Positions 19,268 through 29,262 are shown, counted from the first letter of the stretch. The stretch: DNA of 37,255 bases from Bacteroidales bacterium (GCA_027858835.1 JAQIBY010000050.1:1-37255), one strand, 5' to 3'. The notes: generated by a model from the sequence alone, not told the origin. Numbers and translations: made by a program.

Positions 19268-20512
19268 ATGCTCTCAAAATTTAAGCCTATGAAGCCAATA
19301 AAAGTTGCAGTGCTGAAAGAGACAAAAACACCGCCGGACAGACGTGTTGTTTTAACTCCTGTTCAGGTGATGAAAGTGAAAGCGCAATTTCCGCATGTTG
19401 ATGTTGTTGTTCAACCGAGTAAGCTTAGATGTTATAAAGACGAAGAATATGAAAGGTTAGGAATTACGATGCAAGATGACATTTCAGATTGTGATATTTT
19501 AATTGGGGTTAAAGAAGCAAAGATTGACAGCCTGATTCCGGATAAAAAATATATGTTTTTTTCCCACACTCACAAAAAACAAGATTATAATCGCCCACTT
19601 TTAAACACTTTTATTGATAAAAAAATTCAAATCATTGACCATGAATGTCTCACGGATGATTATGGAATCAGACTGGTTGCTTTTGGTCGCTGGGCGGGGA
19701 TTGTCGGCTCTTATAACGGACTAATTGCTTATGGAAAACGCACGGGGAAATATGATTTAACTCGTGCAAAAAACTGTTTCGATATGCAACACATGTTACA
19801 AGAAGTTGAGCATGTACAGTTGCCACCAAATTTTAAAATTTTAATTACCGGTGGCGGACGTGTTGCAAGTGGTGCGCTGGAAACTTTGGAACCCTTATAT
19901 CTAAACAAAGTCAGTCCTGAAGATTTTCTCACAAAAACATTTGATGAACCGGTGCTTTGTCAAATTGATGCGGATCAATATGTGGAATTAAAAAAAGGCG
20001 GATGGAAAGACTTCCCCCACTTTTTTGACAATCCGTCGGATTACAAATCGACATTTAAACGATTCAGCAAAATTACCGATATGTGGATTCCATGCCACTT
20101 TTACAACCCGGACAGTCCTGCATTTTTAAAGCCAGAGGATTATCGTGAGCCGGATTTCAATATCAAAGTTATTGCAGATGTCAGTTGTGATATTGCAGAT
20201 CCGATACCGTCAACTTTAAGAGCATCTACGATTGCTGACCCGTTTTACGGATACGACCCCATCAATGAAAAAGAAGCTGCCCCATGGGACAAAAATAATG
20301 TCACCGTAATGGCAGTTGACAATCTTCCGGGAGAATTACCGCGAGATGCATCCGAAGCATTTGGAGAGCGATTAATTGAGGTGGTTTTCCCCTATTTGTT
20401 TGACACAGACAATCCGGATAACGAGGTTGTAATGCGCGCAAGCATTACAAAAGACGGGAAGTTAACTAAAGATTATACTTATCTTCAGGACTTTTTGGAA
20501 GGGAAAGAGTAA
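19268..20512 (+). CDS. NAD(P)-dependent oxidoreductase, alanine dehydrogenase/PNT N-domain and saccharopine dehydrogenase-like
   Basis: VAVLKETKTPPDRRVVLTPVQV; ILITGGGRVASGALETL; DNLPGELPRDASEAFGE. Confidence 0.82.
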   Translation: MLSKFKPMKPIKVAVLKETKTPPDRRVVLTPVQVMKVKAQFPHVDVVVQPSKLRCYKDEEYERLGITMQDDISDCDILIGVKEAKIDSLIPDKKYMFFSHTHKKQDYNRPLLNTFIDKKIQIIDHECLTDDYGIRLVAFGRWAGIVGSYNGLIAYGKRTGKYDLTRAKNCFDMQHMLQEVEHVQLPPNFKILITGGGRVASGALETLEPLYLNKVSPEDFLTKTFDEPVLCQIDADQYVELKKGGWKDFPHFFDNPSDYKSTFKRFSKITDMWIPCHFYNPDSPAFLKPEDYREPDFNIKVIADVSCDIADPIPSTLRASTIADPFYGYDPINEKEAAPWDKNNVTVMAVDNLPGELPRDASEAFGERLIEVVFPYLFDTDNPDNEVVMRASITKDGKLTKDYTYLQDFLEGKE

Positions 20513-20618
20513 AATTAAGTTTTAGAGAAGAGTAATTTCCTTTCTACTACAACTTAAATCAAGGCGCAGAGGCAAAATAAACTTAGACTCTCCCCTACTT
20601 GATTTGAGACAATATTTG

Positions 20619-21788
20619 TCATTTTCCTACAAAAATTTTCGATCTGAATTTTCGAGCATAAAGAAAAGCAAGGATTAAAACCAATGCATAAACCATTAAT
20701 CCCCAAAGTAATATTCCTGAGATATTATATTTATATATTAGCCAGGCAACACTAATATTTAAGCTCCCCCCAATCACAATTACAGGCAACAATAGTTTTT
20801 TTAAATAATACTCACTTAGAACGGCAAAAACGACTAAAGTTGGAGCAACCATAAATAAAATACGATCGACAATATATGGCCAAATTGGCATAAATAATAA
20901 ACTTAGAATGAAAGCCCATAATAAGGCATAGATTTCATGTTTTTCAGATTGTAGGATCTTAGATTTGCGCAAGGCAAACGCACCAAGAATAACTAACAAC
21001 CAATAAAAATCAAACACACGAAATAATTGCATTACATTATCCATACTATAATAAGCAAACCCTATCTGCTCCTGCTGCACGAATAATCTCATTATAATTG
21101 AGTCACCAAAAAATGCCTGTGTGACAATTTGTGTCAAAGCAAAAATGCTAAAGAAAACACTAGAAGACACAACTATCCCTAACACTTTATCCTTAATTGT
21201 TTTATTGTAAAATAATTGATAAAAAAGCACAAAAATAAAACTAAAAATCACACTTTCTTTTATTAACAAACCCATTGCGGACATTGCAGACAAAAATACC
21301 CACCACCAAATCGATATTTTTTCCTGATGTACTTTTGTAATTGCAATGTCAATAATCAGCAAACTAAAAAACCAACCTGCTGCATCGACTAAAACCATCA
21401 ATGAAAAAACAGCAAAAACTTGTGAAAATACATAAATCAGCATCGCATAAAATGCCAAATCATATCGTTTCGTCAGCTTATAAACAATACGTTTAATCAA
21501 CAATGCACAGCCAAAATATGCTGCAATATTTTGAATAATAAAACCCCAATGTGCATCTAACGAAGTTAATGCCTCCAATGCTCCGGGAAAGATTAAGACA
21601 AGTGGTTTTGATAATCGTGATTGAAAATTATATCCACCTTCGAGTCCAAACAACTCTCGTGCTGCTCCGGTAAAACTCGGAGAATCAAACATATCCCATC
21701 TTAAAAAATCGAACAAATACCAATATATAACAGCTAAAATTACCAATATTAGGATGGATAATAAATTAAAAAGCTGTTTTTTACTCAT
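20619..21788 (-). CDS. Multi-pass integral membrane protein of unknown function
   Basis: 389 aa with many hydrophobic helices; general topology resembles GT-C type membrane proteins but no diagnostic motif was recognised. Confidence 0.6.
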   Translation of the reverse strand: MSKKQLFNLLSILILVILAVIYWYLFDFLRWDMFDSPSFTGAARELFGLEGGYNFQSRLSKPLVLIFPGALEALTSLDAHWGFIIQNIAAYFGCALLIKRIVYKLTKRYDLAFYAMLIYVFSQVFAVFSLMVLVDAAGWFFSLLIIDIAITKVHQEKISIWWWVFLSAMSAMGLLIKESVIFSFIFVLFYQLFYNKTIKDKVLGIVVSSSVFFSIFALTQIVTQAFFGDSIIMRLFVQQEQIGFAYYSMDNVMQLFRVFDFYWLLVILGAFALRKSKILQSEKHEIYALLWAFILSLLFMPIWPYIVDRILFMVAPTLVVFAVLSEYYLKKLLLPVIVIGGSLNISVAWLIYKYNISGILLWGLMVYALVLILAFLYARKFRSKIFVGK

Positions 21789-22042
21789 TTTTATATTCTT
21801 TAAGCAGGTAAATTAAATCGTTAATCAAAAATAACAATTTTTAAGTATTTGTTTCATTTTTTCTGAAAGTCCTTCTTCTCACGCTAAACACCCTATTAAT
21901 CAACGAATTAACAAACAACCAATAGATTGTCGTAATGAAATAATTCTAAGTACGTGACAAGATTTTTGTAATTATTTGAATATTAGGCTCAATATTGTAT
22001 AAAAGTGCATGAGCGATGAAAATTAACCCATATTTAAAATAG

Positions 22043-22699
22043 CTATATGCCTGCGTCCATGCTTTTTAATTTTGAAATCACTTCAGATGGATTATCTGCT
22101 TTAAACACTGCACTTCCTGCAACCACTGAGGAAACTCCAGCATCAGCCAATTCGTTGACATTGTCCGGACTCACACCACCATCAACCTGAATAATCAAAT
22201 CTGGGTTTTTCTCGGCCGCCATTTGTTTTAAGGTTTTAATTTTATTGATGCTTTCCGGAATAAAGCTTTGTCCGCCAAAACCCGGATTCACAGACATTAT
22301 CAGCACCAAATCCAAATCAGCCAAAATATGACTAAGATTTGCAACAGGGGTATGTGGATTTAATGAAACTCCTGCTTTCATTCCAGCGGCTTTTATTTGC
22401 TGAATACAACGATGTAAATGAGTAACTGCCTCATAATGCACCGTAAGAATATCAGCTCCGGCAGCCTTAAATTCATCCACATATCGCTCAGGTTGAACAA
22501 TCATTAAATGAACATCCAACACTTTCCTTGTTAATTTACGAATTTGAGAAATAACAGGCATTCCAAAGGTAATATTCGGAACAAAAACGCCATCCATAAT
22601 ATCGAGATGCAACCAATCAGCATCCGATTCGTTCAGCATTTTTATTTCAGATTCAAGGTTCATAAAATCTGCGGACAATAAAGAAGGAGCAACAATCAT
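22043..22699 (-). CDS. rpe: Ribulose-phosphate 3-epimerase
   Basis: IVAPSLLSADFMNLESEI, HLDIMDGVFVPNITFG, MSVNPGFGGQSFI, VDGGV, VAGSAVF. Confidence 0.97.
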   Translation of the reverse strand: MIVAPSLLSADFMNLESEIKMLNESDADWLHLDIMDGVFVPNITFGMPVISQIRKLTRKVLDVHLMIVQPERYVDEFKAAGADILTVHYEAVTHLHRCIQQIKAAGMKAGVSLNPHTPVANLSHILADLDLVLIMSVNPGFGGQSFIPESINKIKTLKQMAAEKNPDLIIQVDGGVSPDNVNELADAGVSSVVAGSAVFKADNPSEVISKLKSMDAGI

Positions 22700-22728
22700 G
22701 AGTCAATAATTTTTACAAAGAAATAAAA

Positions 22729-22752
22729 AAAATCCCGAAAGATCGGGATTTT
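22729..22752 (-). terminator. Rho-independent terminator between rpoD and rpe, overlapping the rpoD stop codon
   Basis: AAAATCCCGA-aaga-TCGGGATTTT; the minus-strand transcript continues into a T-rich tract. Confidence 0.8.
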
Positions 22753-23617
22753 ATGTCAGATAGCTTCTTAATTTTTTATGTCGAGTGCTTTGTTTCAGGC
22801 GTCGAATACAGGATTCCTTAACTTGTCTAACCCGTTCACGGGTCAATCCGTAGATTTCTCCAATTTCCTCAAGGCTGTGTGCATAATAGCCGTTTAATCC
22901 GTAATACATTTTAATAATTTCAGCTTCGCGCTTATTTAGAACCCGTAGTGTCCGATTAATTTCCTGTGTCAAGCTTTCTTTCATCAGGGCATCATCCGGT
23001 GGAACAGACTCTTCTGATTTCAATAAATCTTCAACCGTTCCATCATCGGCATCTTTCCCGATGGGTTTATCAAGTGACAATTTCCGTTGAGAACTTTCCA
23101 AAACATTTTTAATTTCATCCGGAGACATTTCAATAATTGCAGAAATCTCCTCATCGGTAGGCTCACGTTGAAATACTTGCTCTAGATTGATTTTTGCTGA
23201 ATTAATTTTTTGAAGATTACCAATTTTATTCAAAGGCAAGCGAATCATTCTGCCTTGTACTGCCAATGCATGCAAAACAGACTGACGTACCCACCATACC
23301 GCATAAGAAATAAATTTAAATCCACGGGTTTCATCAAACCGATAAGCGGCTTTAATTAAACCTAAATTTCCTTCATTTACTAAATCCTGCAAACTAAGCC
23401 CTTGGTTTTGATATTGTTTGGCAACTGAAACAACAAAACGGAGATTTGCCTTAACCAATTTATCAAGCGCAGCCTTATCTCCATCTTTTATACGACGAGC
23501 CATTTCAATTTCCTCTTCCGCAGAAATCATATCAAGTTTGCCGATCTCCTGCAAATATCGTTCAAATGCGGGAGTATCACGATTCGTAATTTGTCTTGTT
23601 ATTTTTAGTTGTCTCAT
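22751..23617 (-). CDS. rpoD: Primary RNA polymerase sigma factor (RpoD/SigA, Bacteroidota type)
   Basis: NLRFVVSVAKQYQNQGLSLQDLVNEGNLGLIKAAYRFDETRGFKFISYAVWWVRQ; C-terminal EEIGEIYGLTRERVRQVKE; short, lacking region 1.1. Confidence 0.95.
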   Translation of the reverse strand: MRQLKITRQITNRDTPAFERYLQEIGKLDMISAEEEIEMARRIKDGDKAALDKLVKANLRFVVSVAKQYQNQGLSLQDLVNEGNLGLIKAAYRFDETRGFKFISYAVWWVRQSVLHALAVQGRMIRLPLNKIGNLQKINSAKINLEQVFQREPTDEEISAIIEMSPDEIKNVLESSQRKLSLDKPIGKDADDGTVEDLLKSEESVPPDDALMKESLTQEINRTLRVLNKREAEIIKMYYGLNGYYAHSLEEIGEIYGLTRERVRQVKESCIRRLKQSTRHKKLRSYLT

Positions 23618-23753
23618 TTTTCCATTTACTTCTCTTTGTTTAGACGCAATCTCAATTCATTTGGTTGCCCAAGTATTTAAATAAGCTCAAGAGTCATTCA
23701 ATATCACTGAACTACAATCTATAACAATTCAAATAAATTATTGTTGAAGAAAA

Positions 23754-23784
23754 TTTGGTTTATTAAAAAATAAACGTACCTTTG
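23754..23784 (+). promoter_or_regulatory. Bacteroidota-type promoter upstream of rho
   Basis: TTTG (23754-23757), exactly 19 nt, TACCTTTG (23777-23784). Confidence 0.8.
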
Positions 23785-23875
23785 CTTCGAATTACAAAAA
23801 CGATTGAGTATATCTCAAACATATTTTATTATTTAAATCCAAATTTTATTTGTCTTACCAAATTTTGTCATATTC

Positions 23876-25711
23876 ATGTACGACATTCTTGAATTAAATC
23901 AGAAAAAACTTCCTGAATTACGTTTAATCGGAAAAGAATTGAACATTAAAAAATACAATTCTTACCGAAAAAAAGAATTGGTTTATGCCATTTTAGATGC
24001 GCAAGCCATTCAGGAATCACAGAACACAGGGAAAAAGAAAGTGGAGAAGGAGTCTAATCAAAAACAGTCCAATTCCACAAATATTAACGAAGGAGAACGA
24101 AAAACTCGTCCGAGACGCCGTGTTGAAAAGATTGCATCAGCTGATCCTGATCAAAATAAAATAAAATTCAGCGCCTCGAAAAATCAAGCCGGAAACGCTG
24201 AGAAAACTGAGGATACCAAAAAGGAGCAAAAGCCCGAACAAAAAATCGAGCAAACTCAGGAAAAAGAGAGTGCCCATCGAAAACGGAGACGGCACATTGA
24301 GGTTCCAAAGGAGAATAAACCGACCTCTAAGCAAGCAGCCAAGGTTGAAAAATCTCCTAAAGAAGATACAAAGCCTGACATAAAAACTCCCAAGCCCCCT
24401 CAGGACAACAAAAAAGCGACACTTGACCGGGAAGCAAAAAAAGATTATTATCTGAAAAAAAACAGAGAAAATCAGGAGCAGAATAAAAAAATTATTCCTA
24501 ATAATCAGAGCGATAATAAAGATAAGAGTAAAAACGGAAACACAAGTGTCAACCCAAAGGACAAACGTAAAGAAAACACCCCATTTGACTTTAATGGGCT
24601 GATTACCAGCAATGGAGTATTAGAAATCATGCCGGATGGTTATGGGTTTTTACGTTCTTCGGATTTCAATTACCTCAGTAGCCCTGATGACATTTATGTT
24701 TCACAGTCACAAATTAAATTATTTGGACTTAAAACCGGTGATACTGTTGAAGGTTCTATTCGTCCGCCAAAGGAAGGTGAAAAATATTTTCCATTGATTA
24801 AAATCAAAAGTATTAATGGAAGAACACCGGAATTTGTCCGTGACCGGATTCCATTTGAGCATTTAACTCCTATTTTCCCGGATGAGAAATTTAATATTTT
24901 GGGAAACAATCAATCCAACTTAAGTACTCGTTTAATCGATTTATTTTCCCCGATAGGGAAAGGACAACGCGGACTTATTGTTGCACAACCAAAAACAGGT
25001 AAAACCGTATTGCTACAACAGGTTGCAAATGCAATTGCAGCAAATCATCCGGAAGTTTATCTTATGATTTTATTGATTGATGAACGCCCAGAAGAGGTAA
25101 CTGACATGGCTCGTAATGTAGATGCAGAAGTTGTTTCATCAACTTTTGACGAACCTGCAGAACGGCACGTGAAAGTTTCAAGCATTGTACTTGAGAAAGC
25201 AAAACGAATGGTTGAATGTGGTCATGATGTTGTAATTTTACTTGATTCAATCACACGTCTGGCTCGTGCTTATAATACTGTTGCTCCTGCATCCGGACGA
25301 GTTTTATCCGGTGGTGTTGATGCAAATGCCTTACATAAACCAAAACGCTTCTTCGGTGCTGCACGTAACATTGAAAAAGGCGGTTCACTAACCATTCTTG
25401 CCACTGCGCTGACAGAAACCGGCTCCAAAATGGATGATGTTATTTTTGAAGAATTTAAAGGAACAGGTAATATGGAACTGCAGCTTGACCGTAAGCTTTC
25501 AAACCGTCGAATTTATCCTTCAATCGATATTACAGCATCAAGCACCCGTCGTGAAGACCTCTTGCTCAACAAAGAAATGCTTACCCGAATTTGGGTTCTA
25601 AGGAACTTCTTATCGGATATGAATTCTAATGAAGCAATGGAATTTATGCGTCATAGACTTCCACAAACTAAAAGTAATGAAGAATTTCTTATCACGATGA
25701 ACGATAAATAA
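23876..25711 (+). CDS. rho: Transcription termination factor Rho with long charged N-terminal insertion
   Basis: Rho_N-like [34 protein letters not shown]; about 190 aa K/E/Q/N-rich segment; [25 protein letters not shown] and the rest of the Rho ATPase core. Confidence 0.97.
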   Translation: MYDILELNQKKLPELRLIGKELNIKKYNSYRKKELVYAILDAQAIQESQNTGKKKVEKESNQKQSNSTNINEGERKTRPRRRVEKIASADPDQNKIKFSASKNQAGNAEKTEDTKKEQKPEQKIEQTQEKESAHRKRRRHIEVPKENKPTSKQAAKVEKSPKEDTKPDIKTPKPPQDNKKATLDREAKKDYYLKKNRENQEQNKKIIPNNQSDNKDKSKNGNTSVNPKDKRKENTPFDFNGLITSNGVLEIMPDGYGFLRSSDFNYLSSPDDIYVSQSQIKLFGLKTGDTVEGSIRPPKEGEKYFPLIKIKSINGRTPEFVRDRIPFEHLTPIFPDEKFNILGNNQSNLSTRLIDLFSPIGKGQRGLIVAQPKTGKTVLLQQVANAIAANHPEVYLMILLIDERPEEVTDMARNVDAEVVSSTFDEPAERHVKVSSIVLEKAKRMVECGHDVVILLDSITRLARAYNTVAPASGRVLSGGVDANALHKPKRFFGAARNIEKGGSLTILATALTETGSKMDDVIFEEFKGTGNMELQLDRKLSNRRIYPSIDITASSTRREDLLLNKEMLTRIWVLRNFLSDMNSNEAMEFMRHRLPQTKSNEEFLITMNDK

Positions 25712-25733
25712 TAAAAAGATTTCATACATTATT

Positions 25734-25764
25734 AAAAAGCACTCGTTACGGGTGCTTTTTTTTT
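25734..25764 (+). terminator. Terminator hairpin between convergent rho and histidine kinase genes, likely bidirectional
   Basis: AAAAAGCACTCG-tta-CGGGTGCTTTTT followed by T run (one G-T pair). Confidence 0.85.
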
Positions 25765-27814
25765 ACTGTAGTTTCACACGCGACAAGTCAATAAAAACCT
25801 GAGTCCCTTTACCCAAGTCTGACTCAATGCAAATTTCACCATGCATTGCCTCAATAGCCATTTTGCAAAATGCAAGCCCCAAACCATGTGATCTGAAATG
25901 TTCAGTTTGCTTCACCTTACTTTTATATGAATCAAAAAGTGTTGCTTGAATATCATCCGGGATACCGGATCCATTATCAGAAATAACAATACGTAATGAC
26001 GGAGCAAGTTTTAACATCGAATTTTCAACGGATATACGGATTTCTGCGTTTTCCTCCACATGCTTAATTGCATTATCCAAAAGATTAGTTACAACCCGAA
26101 CAAGAAGGTTTTTATCAGCATATACCACAAAATGGACTTTGACATCAACTATAATATTGACATTTTTTGCTTTTGCCTGATACAACATATGTTTTTTACT
26201 CTCATTCAAGACATCAGCCAAACGCAAACCCTCAATATCAACAGGCATGCCAGCGGTCTCAAGCCTCCTGATATCCAGCAAATTATGTACTAAAAACTGC
26301 ATACGGTTGGTGGATTCGCGCACGACATCAACAAAGTTTTTGTCCGGTGTTTTAATGACTTCAGTCAGGTGTAAAATAGTACCAATTGGTGCTTTCAAGT
26401 CGTGAACTAACATATGTGTTAATTTCTCCTGATATATTTGCAATTGTTCCAATTCTCGATTCCTCGACTGAATTTCAACTGCTTGTTTTTTTAATTCCTG
26501 ATTTTGATTTTCCTGCTTTTTGGTCCGCACAGAGACCTTTTCCTCCAAATTTTTGTTTAAAGCTCTCAGTTTCTTTGCAAATTGCAAGCTGTGTTTTCTC
26601 TCCATCAAAAATTCACTCATAAGATAAAACTCCTGAATGAAAACAAAAATCAATAAGCCCAAATGCGAAATGTAAATTGATTGTATAATATTTAAGTGTA
26701 GAAAAACATCATTAATCCCTGACACCACAACAATTGACAATGGAACAAGGACATAAATACTACCCTTCCGATTTCGAATAACAGCGAGTCCAACCACAGG
26801 AAGTAAGATGTATAAAGCAGTAATTCCTAGCAAAAAGCTGTAAACGAAGCTATATTTACTAATTAAATCCGTTGGAAATGTAATGATAAAAGTAAAAACC
26901 AATGCATATGCAAATGTAAAAAACTGAACAACAATCTTTTTATTTTCCTGAGGATAGAGTTCCCTCAAATAATACAATAAAACCAGCGGCAAGCAATAAG
27001 AAGCAATGTAACTTAATTTAAGAAACGTGGCAAAACTTATATTCGGAATGGCAAAATAAATTAAGCGTCCTTCATTAGTTATGGACAACAAGAATACAAA
27101 GAAAACGATTATTGAAAACAAAAATCGCTTAAGATTCCATGCAAATAAACTTATTAGCAAATGATGCAAAAAAATCATAATTAGAATTCCGGAAATCAAT
27201 AAACTCCAGAACAGGCCGTTGAAATACCGATGTATAATCACTGAGGTCTTACCAAACTTCACATAATCTCTTATTCCACCATTATCAAGATGAAAATTTG
27301 AGACATGCACTACAACATGATACACATAGTTTCCATTATCACTATCTGCTTCATCAAGAAATGCCATGCGATGGTAGAATGTAGGCCTAGTAGTTTCCTC
27401 TGTTTCACCTGCCTTACCCTGCTTTGCACACAACAATCCATTAACATACAATCTCATGCTTGTAGCCACCGGCTTAACATTTAGCACAAAATTTTCTCTG
27501 GGTGCATCTAAAATAATTTTCAAATAATAGGTTGCTATACCGTGAGCCGGGAAACTTGTATCTGCATTTACATTATTCCATACACCCGGAACCTGCATTT
27601 CAATAAAATCTACAGAAATCCCTTGTGCATAAAAATCTACCGGCAAGTGCTCTCCCCAGTAAAATAACCAATCACCATCAACTGCAACAACGGGTTCCTC
27701 TGTAAAATCCCACCCACGTAAATCAAGCACACCGGATTGCACAGAAAAATCATCAGAGGCAATTGCACCTAACTGAAAAATCAAAAGTATTATGGCAATA
27801 TAAAAAGCTTTCAT
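25763..27814 (-). CDS. 7TMR-DISM-like membrane sensor histidine kinase
   Basis: Signal peptide, extracellular beta domain, seven-helix region, coiled coil, H-box HMLVHDLKAPIGTILHL, and HATPase motifs VTNLLDNAIKH, ISDNGSGIP, SHGLGLAFCKMAIEAMHG. Confidence 0.9.
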   Translation of the reverse strand: MKAFYIAIILLIFQLGAIASDDFSVQSGVLDLRGWDFTEEPVVAVDGDWLFYWGEHLPVDFYAQGISVDFIEMQVPGVWNNVNADTSFPAHGIATYYLKIILDAPRENFVLNVKPVATSMRLYVNGLLCAKQGKAGETEETTRPTFYHRMAFLDEADSDNGNYVYHVVVHVSNFHLDNGGIRDYVKFGKTSVIIHRYFNGLFWSLLISGILIMIFLHHLLISLFAWNLKRFLFSIIVFFVFLLSITNEGRLIYFAIPNISFATFLKLSYIASYCLPLVLLYYLRELYPQENKKIVVQFFTFAYALVFTFIITFPTDLISKYSFVYSFLLGITALYILLPVVGLAVIRNRKGSIYVLVPLSIVVVSGINDVFLHLNIIQSIYISHLGLLIFVFIQEFYLMSEFLMERKHSLQFAKKLRALNKNLEEKVSVRTKKQENQNQELKKQAVEIQSRNRELEQLQIYQEKLTHMLVHDLKAPIGTILHLTEVIKTPDKNFVDVVRESTNRMQFLVHNLLDIRRLETAGMPVDIEGLRLADVLNESKKHMLYQAKAKNVNIIVDVKVHFVVYADKNLLVRVVTNLLDNAIKHVEENAEIRISVENSMLKLAPSLRIVISDNGSGIPDDIQATLFDSYKSKVKQTEHFRSHGLGLAFCKMAIEAMHGEICIESDLGKGTQVFIDLSRVKLQ

Positions 27815-27965
27815 TTAGACTTTAAAATTAGAAAAATAACCTGAGATTAAACATGTTTTTGGCTTAAAACTTTCATTCGGGAAAATTCAATATATTTTAA
27901 ATTCCATTTTATACCGATTAGACATCAATCCGAAAGCTGACGGATCAGCACAAGTCGTTCTGTAT

Positions 27966-28005
27966 GCCTGCCTGCCATCCTCAGCTGGTAAATAGGCAGA
28001 CAGGC
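27966..28005. repeat. Intergenic inverted repeat (hairpin)
   Basis: GCCTGCCTGCC (27966-27976) and GGCAGACAGGC (27995-28005); 10 of 11 positions complementary, 18-nt loop. Confidence 0.7.
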
Positions 28006-28222
28006 TTCTCTTTTCGTAATATCGGCATAAACTCAAGAAGTTAATTCGGAACAAAGAAGCCGTGTTTTGTAAACCTAAATATTTACCATATTTTCATCAT
28101 ATTCCACAAAGTTTGCAGTAAAACTTATTAATTATTCTGAAACACAATTAATATTACAAGTAAAATAAAGCGTTGAGTTGGGAAGTTGCGGTAGGTTGAG
28201 ATGGAGAGAGTCAAACTGCTAA

Positions 28223-28260
28223 AACCGCTTTCCCCCTATTGTTACTGGGTTACAGGAATA
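28223..28260 (+). repeat. Imperfect direct repeat, copy 1
   Basis: AACCGCTTTCCCCCTATTGTTACTGGGTTACAGGAATA; 29 of 38 positions identical to 28691-28728 without gaps. Confidence 0.65.
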
Positions 28261-28267
28261 AAAATCG

Positions 28268-28282
28268 GGATCAAGCAAAAAA
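28268..28282 (+). repeat. GGATCAAGCAAAAAA repeat, copy 1 (+), followed by a G-run
   Basis: 15-nt exact repeat; followed by T and eight G residues. Confidence 0.8.
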
Positions 28283-28376
28283 TGGGGGGGGACGTTCCGT
28301 CAAAAGTTTTGTCACAATCTTTGATTGCTTCGCCTCAAAGATATGCGCCAAAACAGTATTTTATAAACTTTAATCA

Positions 28377-28414
28377 CCATGGGTTACACTCGCCTATGGC
28401 TCACTCACCCATGG
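28377..28414. repeat. Intergenic inverted repeat
   Basis: CCATGGGT (28377-28384) and ACCCATGG (28407-28414), perfect 8-bp arms with 22-nt loop. Confidence 0.55.
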
Positions 28415-28559
28415 CTATTAATAGTTTGACCCGCTTCGGGGTCAGAACTTTCCAATGGTTTTAGTGAGTATCAATATGTTCATTAGACGAACCTTTGATT
28501 AATCTTTTAAATGCTTTTAATAATCAGTTTTAAAATAAAATATTAGAATTCCCCTCAGG

Positions 28560-28574
28560 TTTTTTGCTTGATCC
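28560..28574 (-). repeat. GGATCAAGCAAAAAA repeat, copy 2 (-)
   Basis: TTTTTTGCTTGATCC on the plus strand; exact reverse complement of copy 1. Confidence 0.8.
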
Positions 28575-28631
28575 CATTTTTCCTTTATAGATTATCTAAA
28601 ATTTATGCTTGATTTTGTGCTACCCCCCAAC

Positions 28632-28646
28632 TTTTTTGCTTGATCC
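28632..28646 (-). repeat. GGATCAAGCAAAAAA repeat, copy 3 (-), adjoining a C-run
   Basis: TTTTTTGCTTGATCC on the plus strand; exact reverse complement of copy 1; CCCCCC at 28623-28628. Confidence 0.8.
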
Positions 28647-28690
28647 AAAAATCGCTACATATAGCTGATAGCAAGGCAGCAACGGTTAAT

Positions 28691-28728
28691 AACCGCTTTT
28701 ACCCCATTATCACAGGGTTTCAGCAACA
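28691..28728 (+). repeat. Imperfect direct repeat, copy 2
   Basis: AACCGCTTTTACCCCATTATCACAGGGTTTCAGCAACA; overlaps a CGGTTA-a-TAACCG palindrome at its left edge. Confidence 0.65.
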
Positions 28729-28758
28729 CATGGAATATGCAAATTTATATTTTGAGCG

Positions 28759-29262
28759 TTATCTTTTCAAACAGTTAACTGCACAATTCAGTCGATCTGA
28801 ATTTACTCCACTGACAATACGGTAATCCAAGCCGTAATATTCCAGCTCCTTTCTATACCATTCAAAAAAGAATTCCCGTTTATCCGGATTTTCACGGGTT
28901 GGATCATACTCCCATTGCAAATCATAATTGCATAATAAGTGCAAATCTCGCGGTAGGTTTCTGATTGCATCATCAACAAATTGCGGCACCTCATTATATA
29001 CATGTTTGAGCCATACCTTTGTAATGATTAAATCGGTATCCAAAAACAAATATTCCGGCTTACATTTTACAAGCTCCTGCTCCAACTCCACTTGTTTTCG
29101 GGCAATGTAAATCACATCCTCTTTTGCGTAATTTCTTTGCAAATTTGCCACATAAAACCTCGCAAACTCAGGCACCCACAATCCGTTATAATGTCTTGCC
29201 AAACGTCCTGCAAGCCAAGATTTTCCTGTCGATTCCGGTCCTGTTAAAACAATTCGTTTCAT
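28759..29262 (-). CDS. NadR-like ribosylnicotinamide kinase domain protein (AAA ATPase), start reassigned to 29262
   Basis: MKRIVLTGPESTGKSWLAGRLARHYNGLWVPEFARFYV; FLDTDLIITKVW. The ATG at 29262 overlaps the pnuC stop by 4 nt; the longer ORF to 29406 lies inside pnuC. Confidence 0.85.
   Translation of the reverse strand: MKRIVLTGPESTGKSWLAGRLARHYNGLWVPEFARFYVANLQRNYAKEDVIYIARKQVELEQELVKCKPEYLFLDTDLIITKVWLKHVYNEVPQFVDDAIRNLPRDLHLLCNYDLQWEYDPTRENPDKREFFFEWYRKELEYYGLDYRIVSGVNSDRLNCAVNCLKR

Noticed and set aside
27975-28005. tRNA D-arm-like string CTCAGCTGGTA
   Set aside because: It lies in the loop of a hairpin; there is no acceptor stem, anticodon arm or T-arm around it.
28201-28464. 87-aa ORF in the intergenic island
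   Set aside because: Composition follows repeat and homopolymer DNA, spans hairpins and a G8 run; no protein-like character over its full length.
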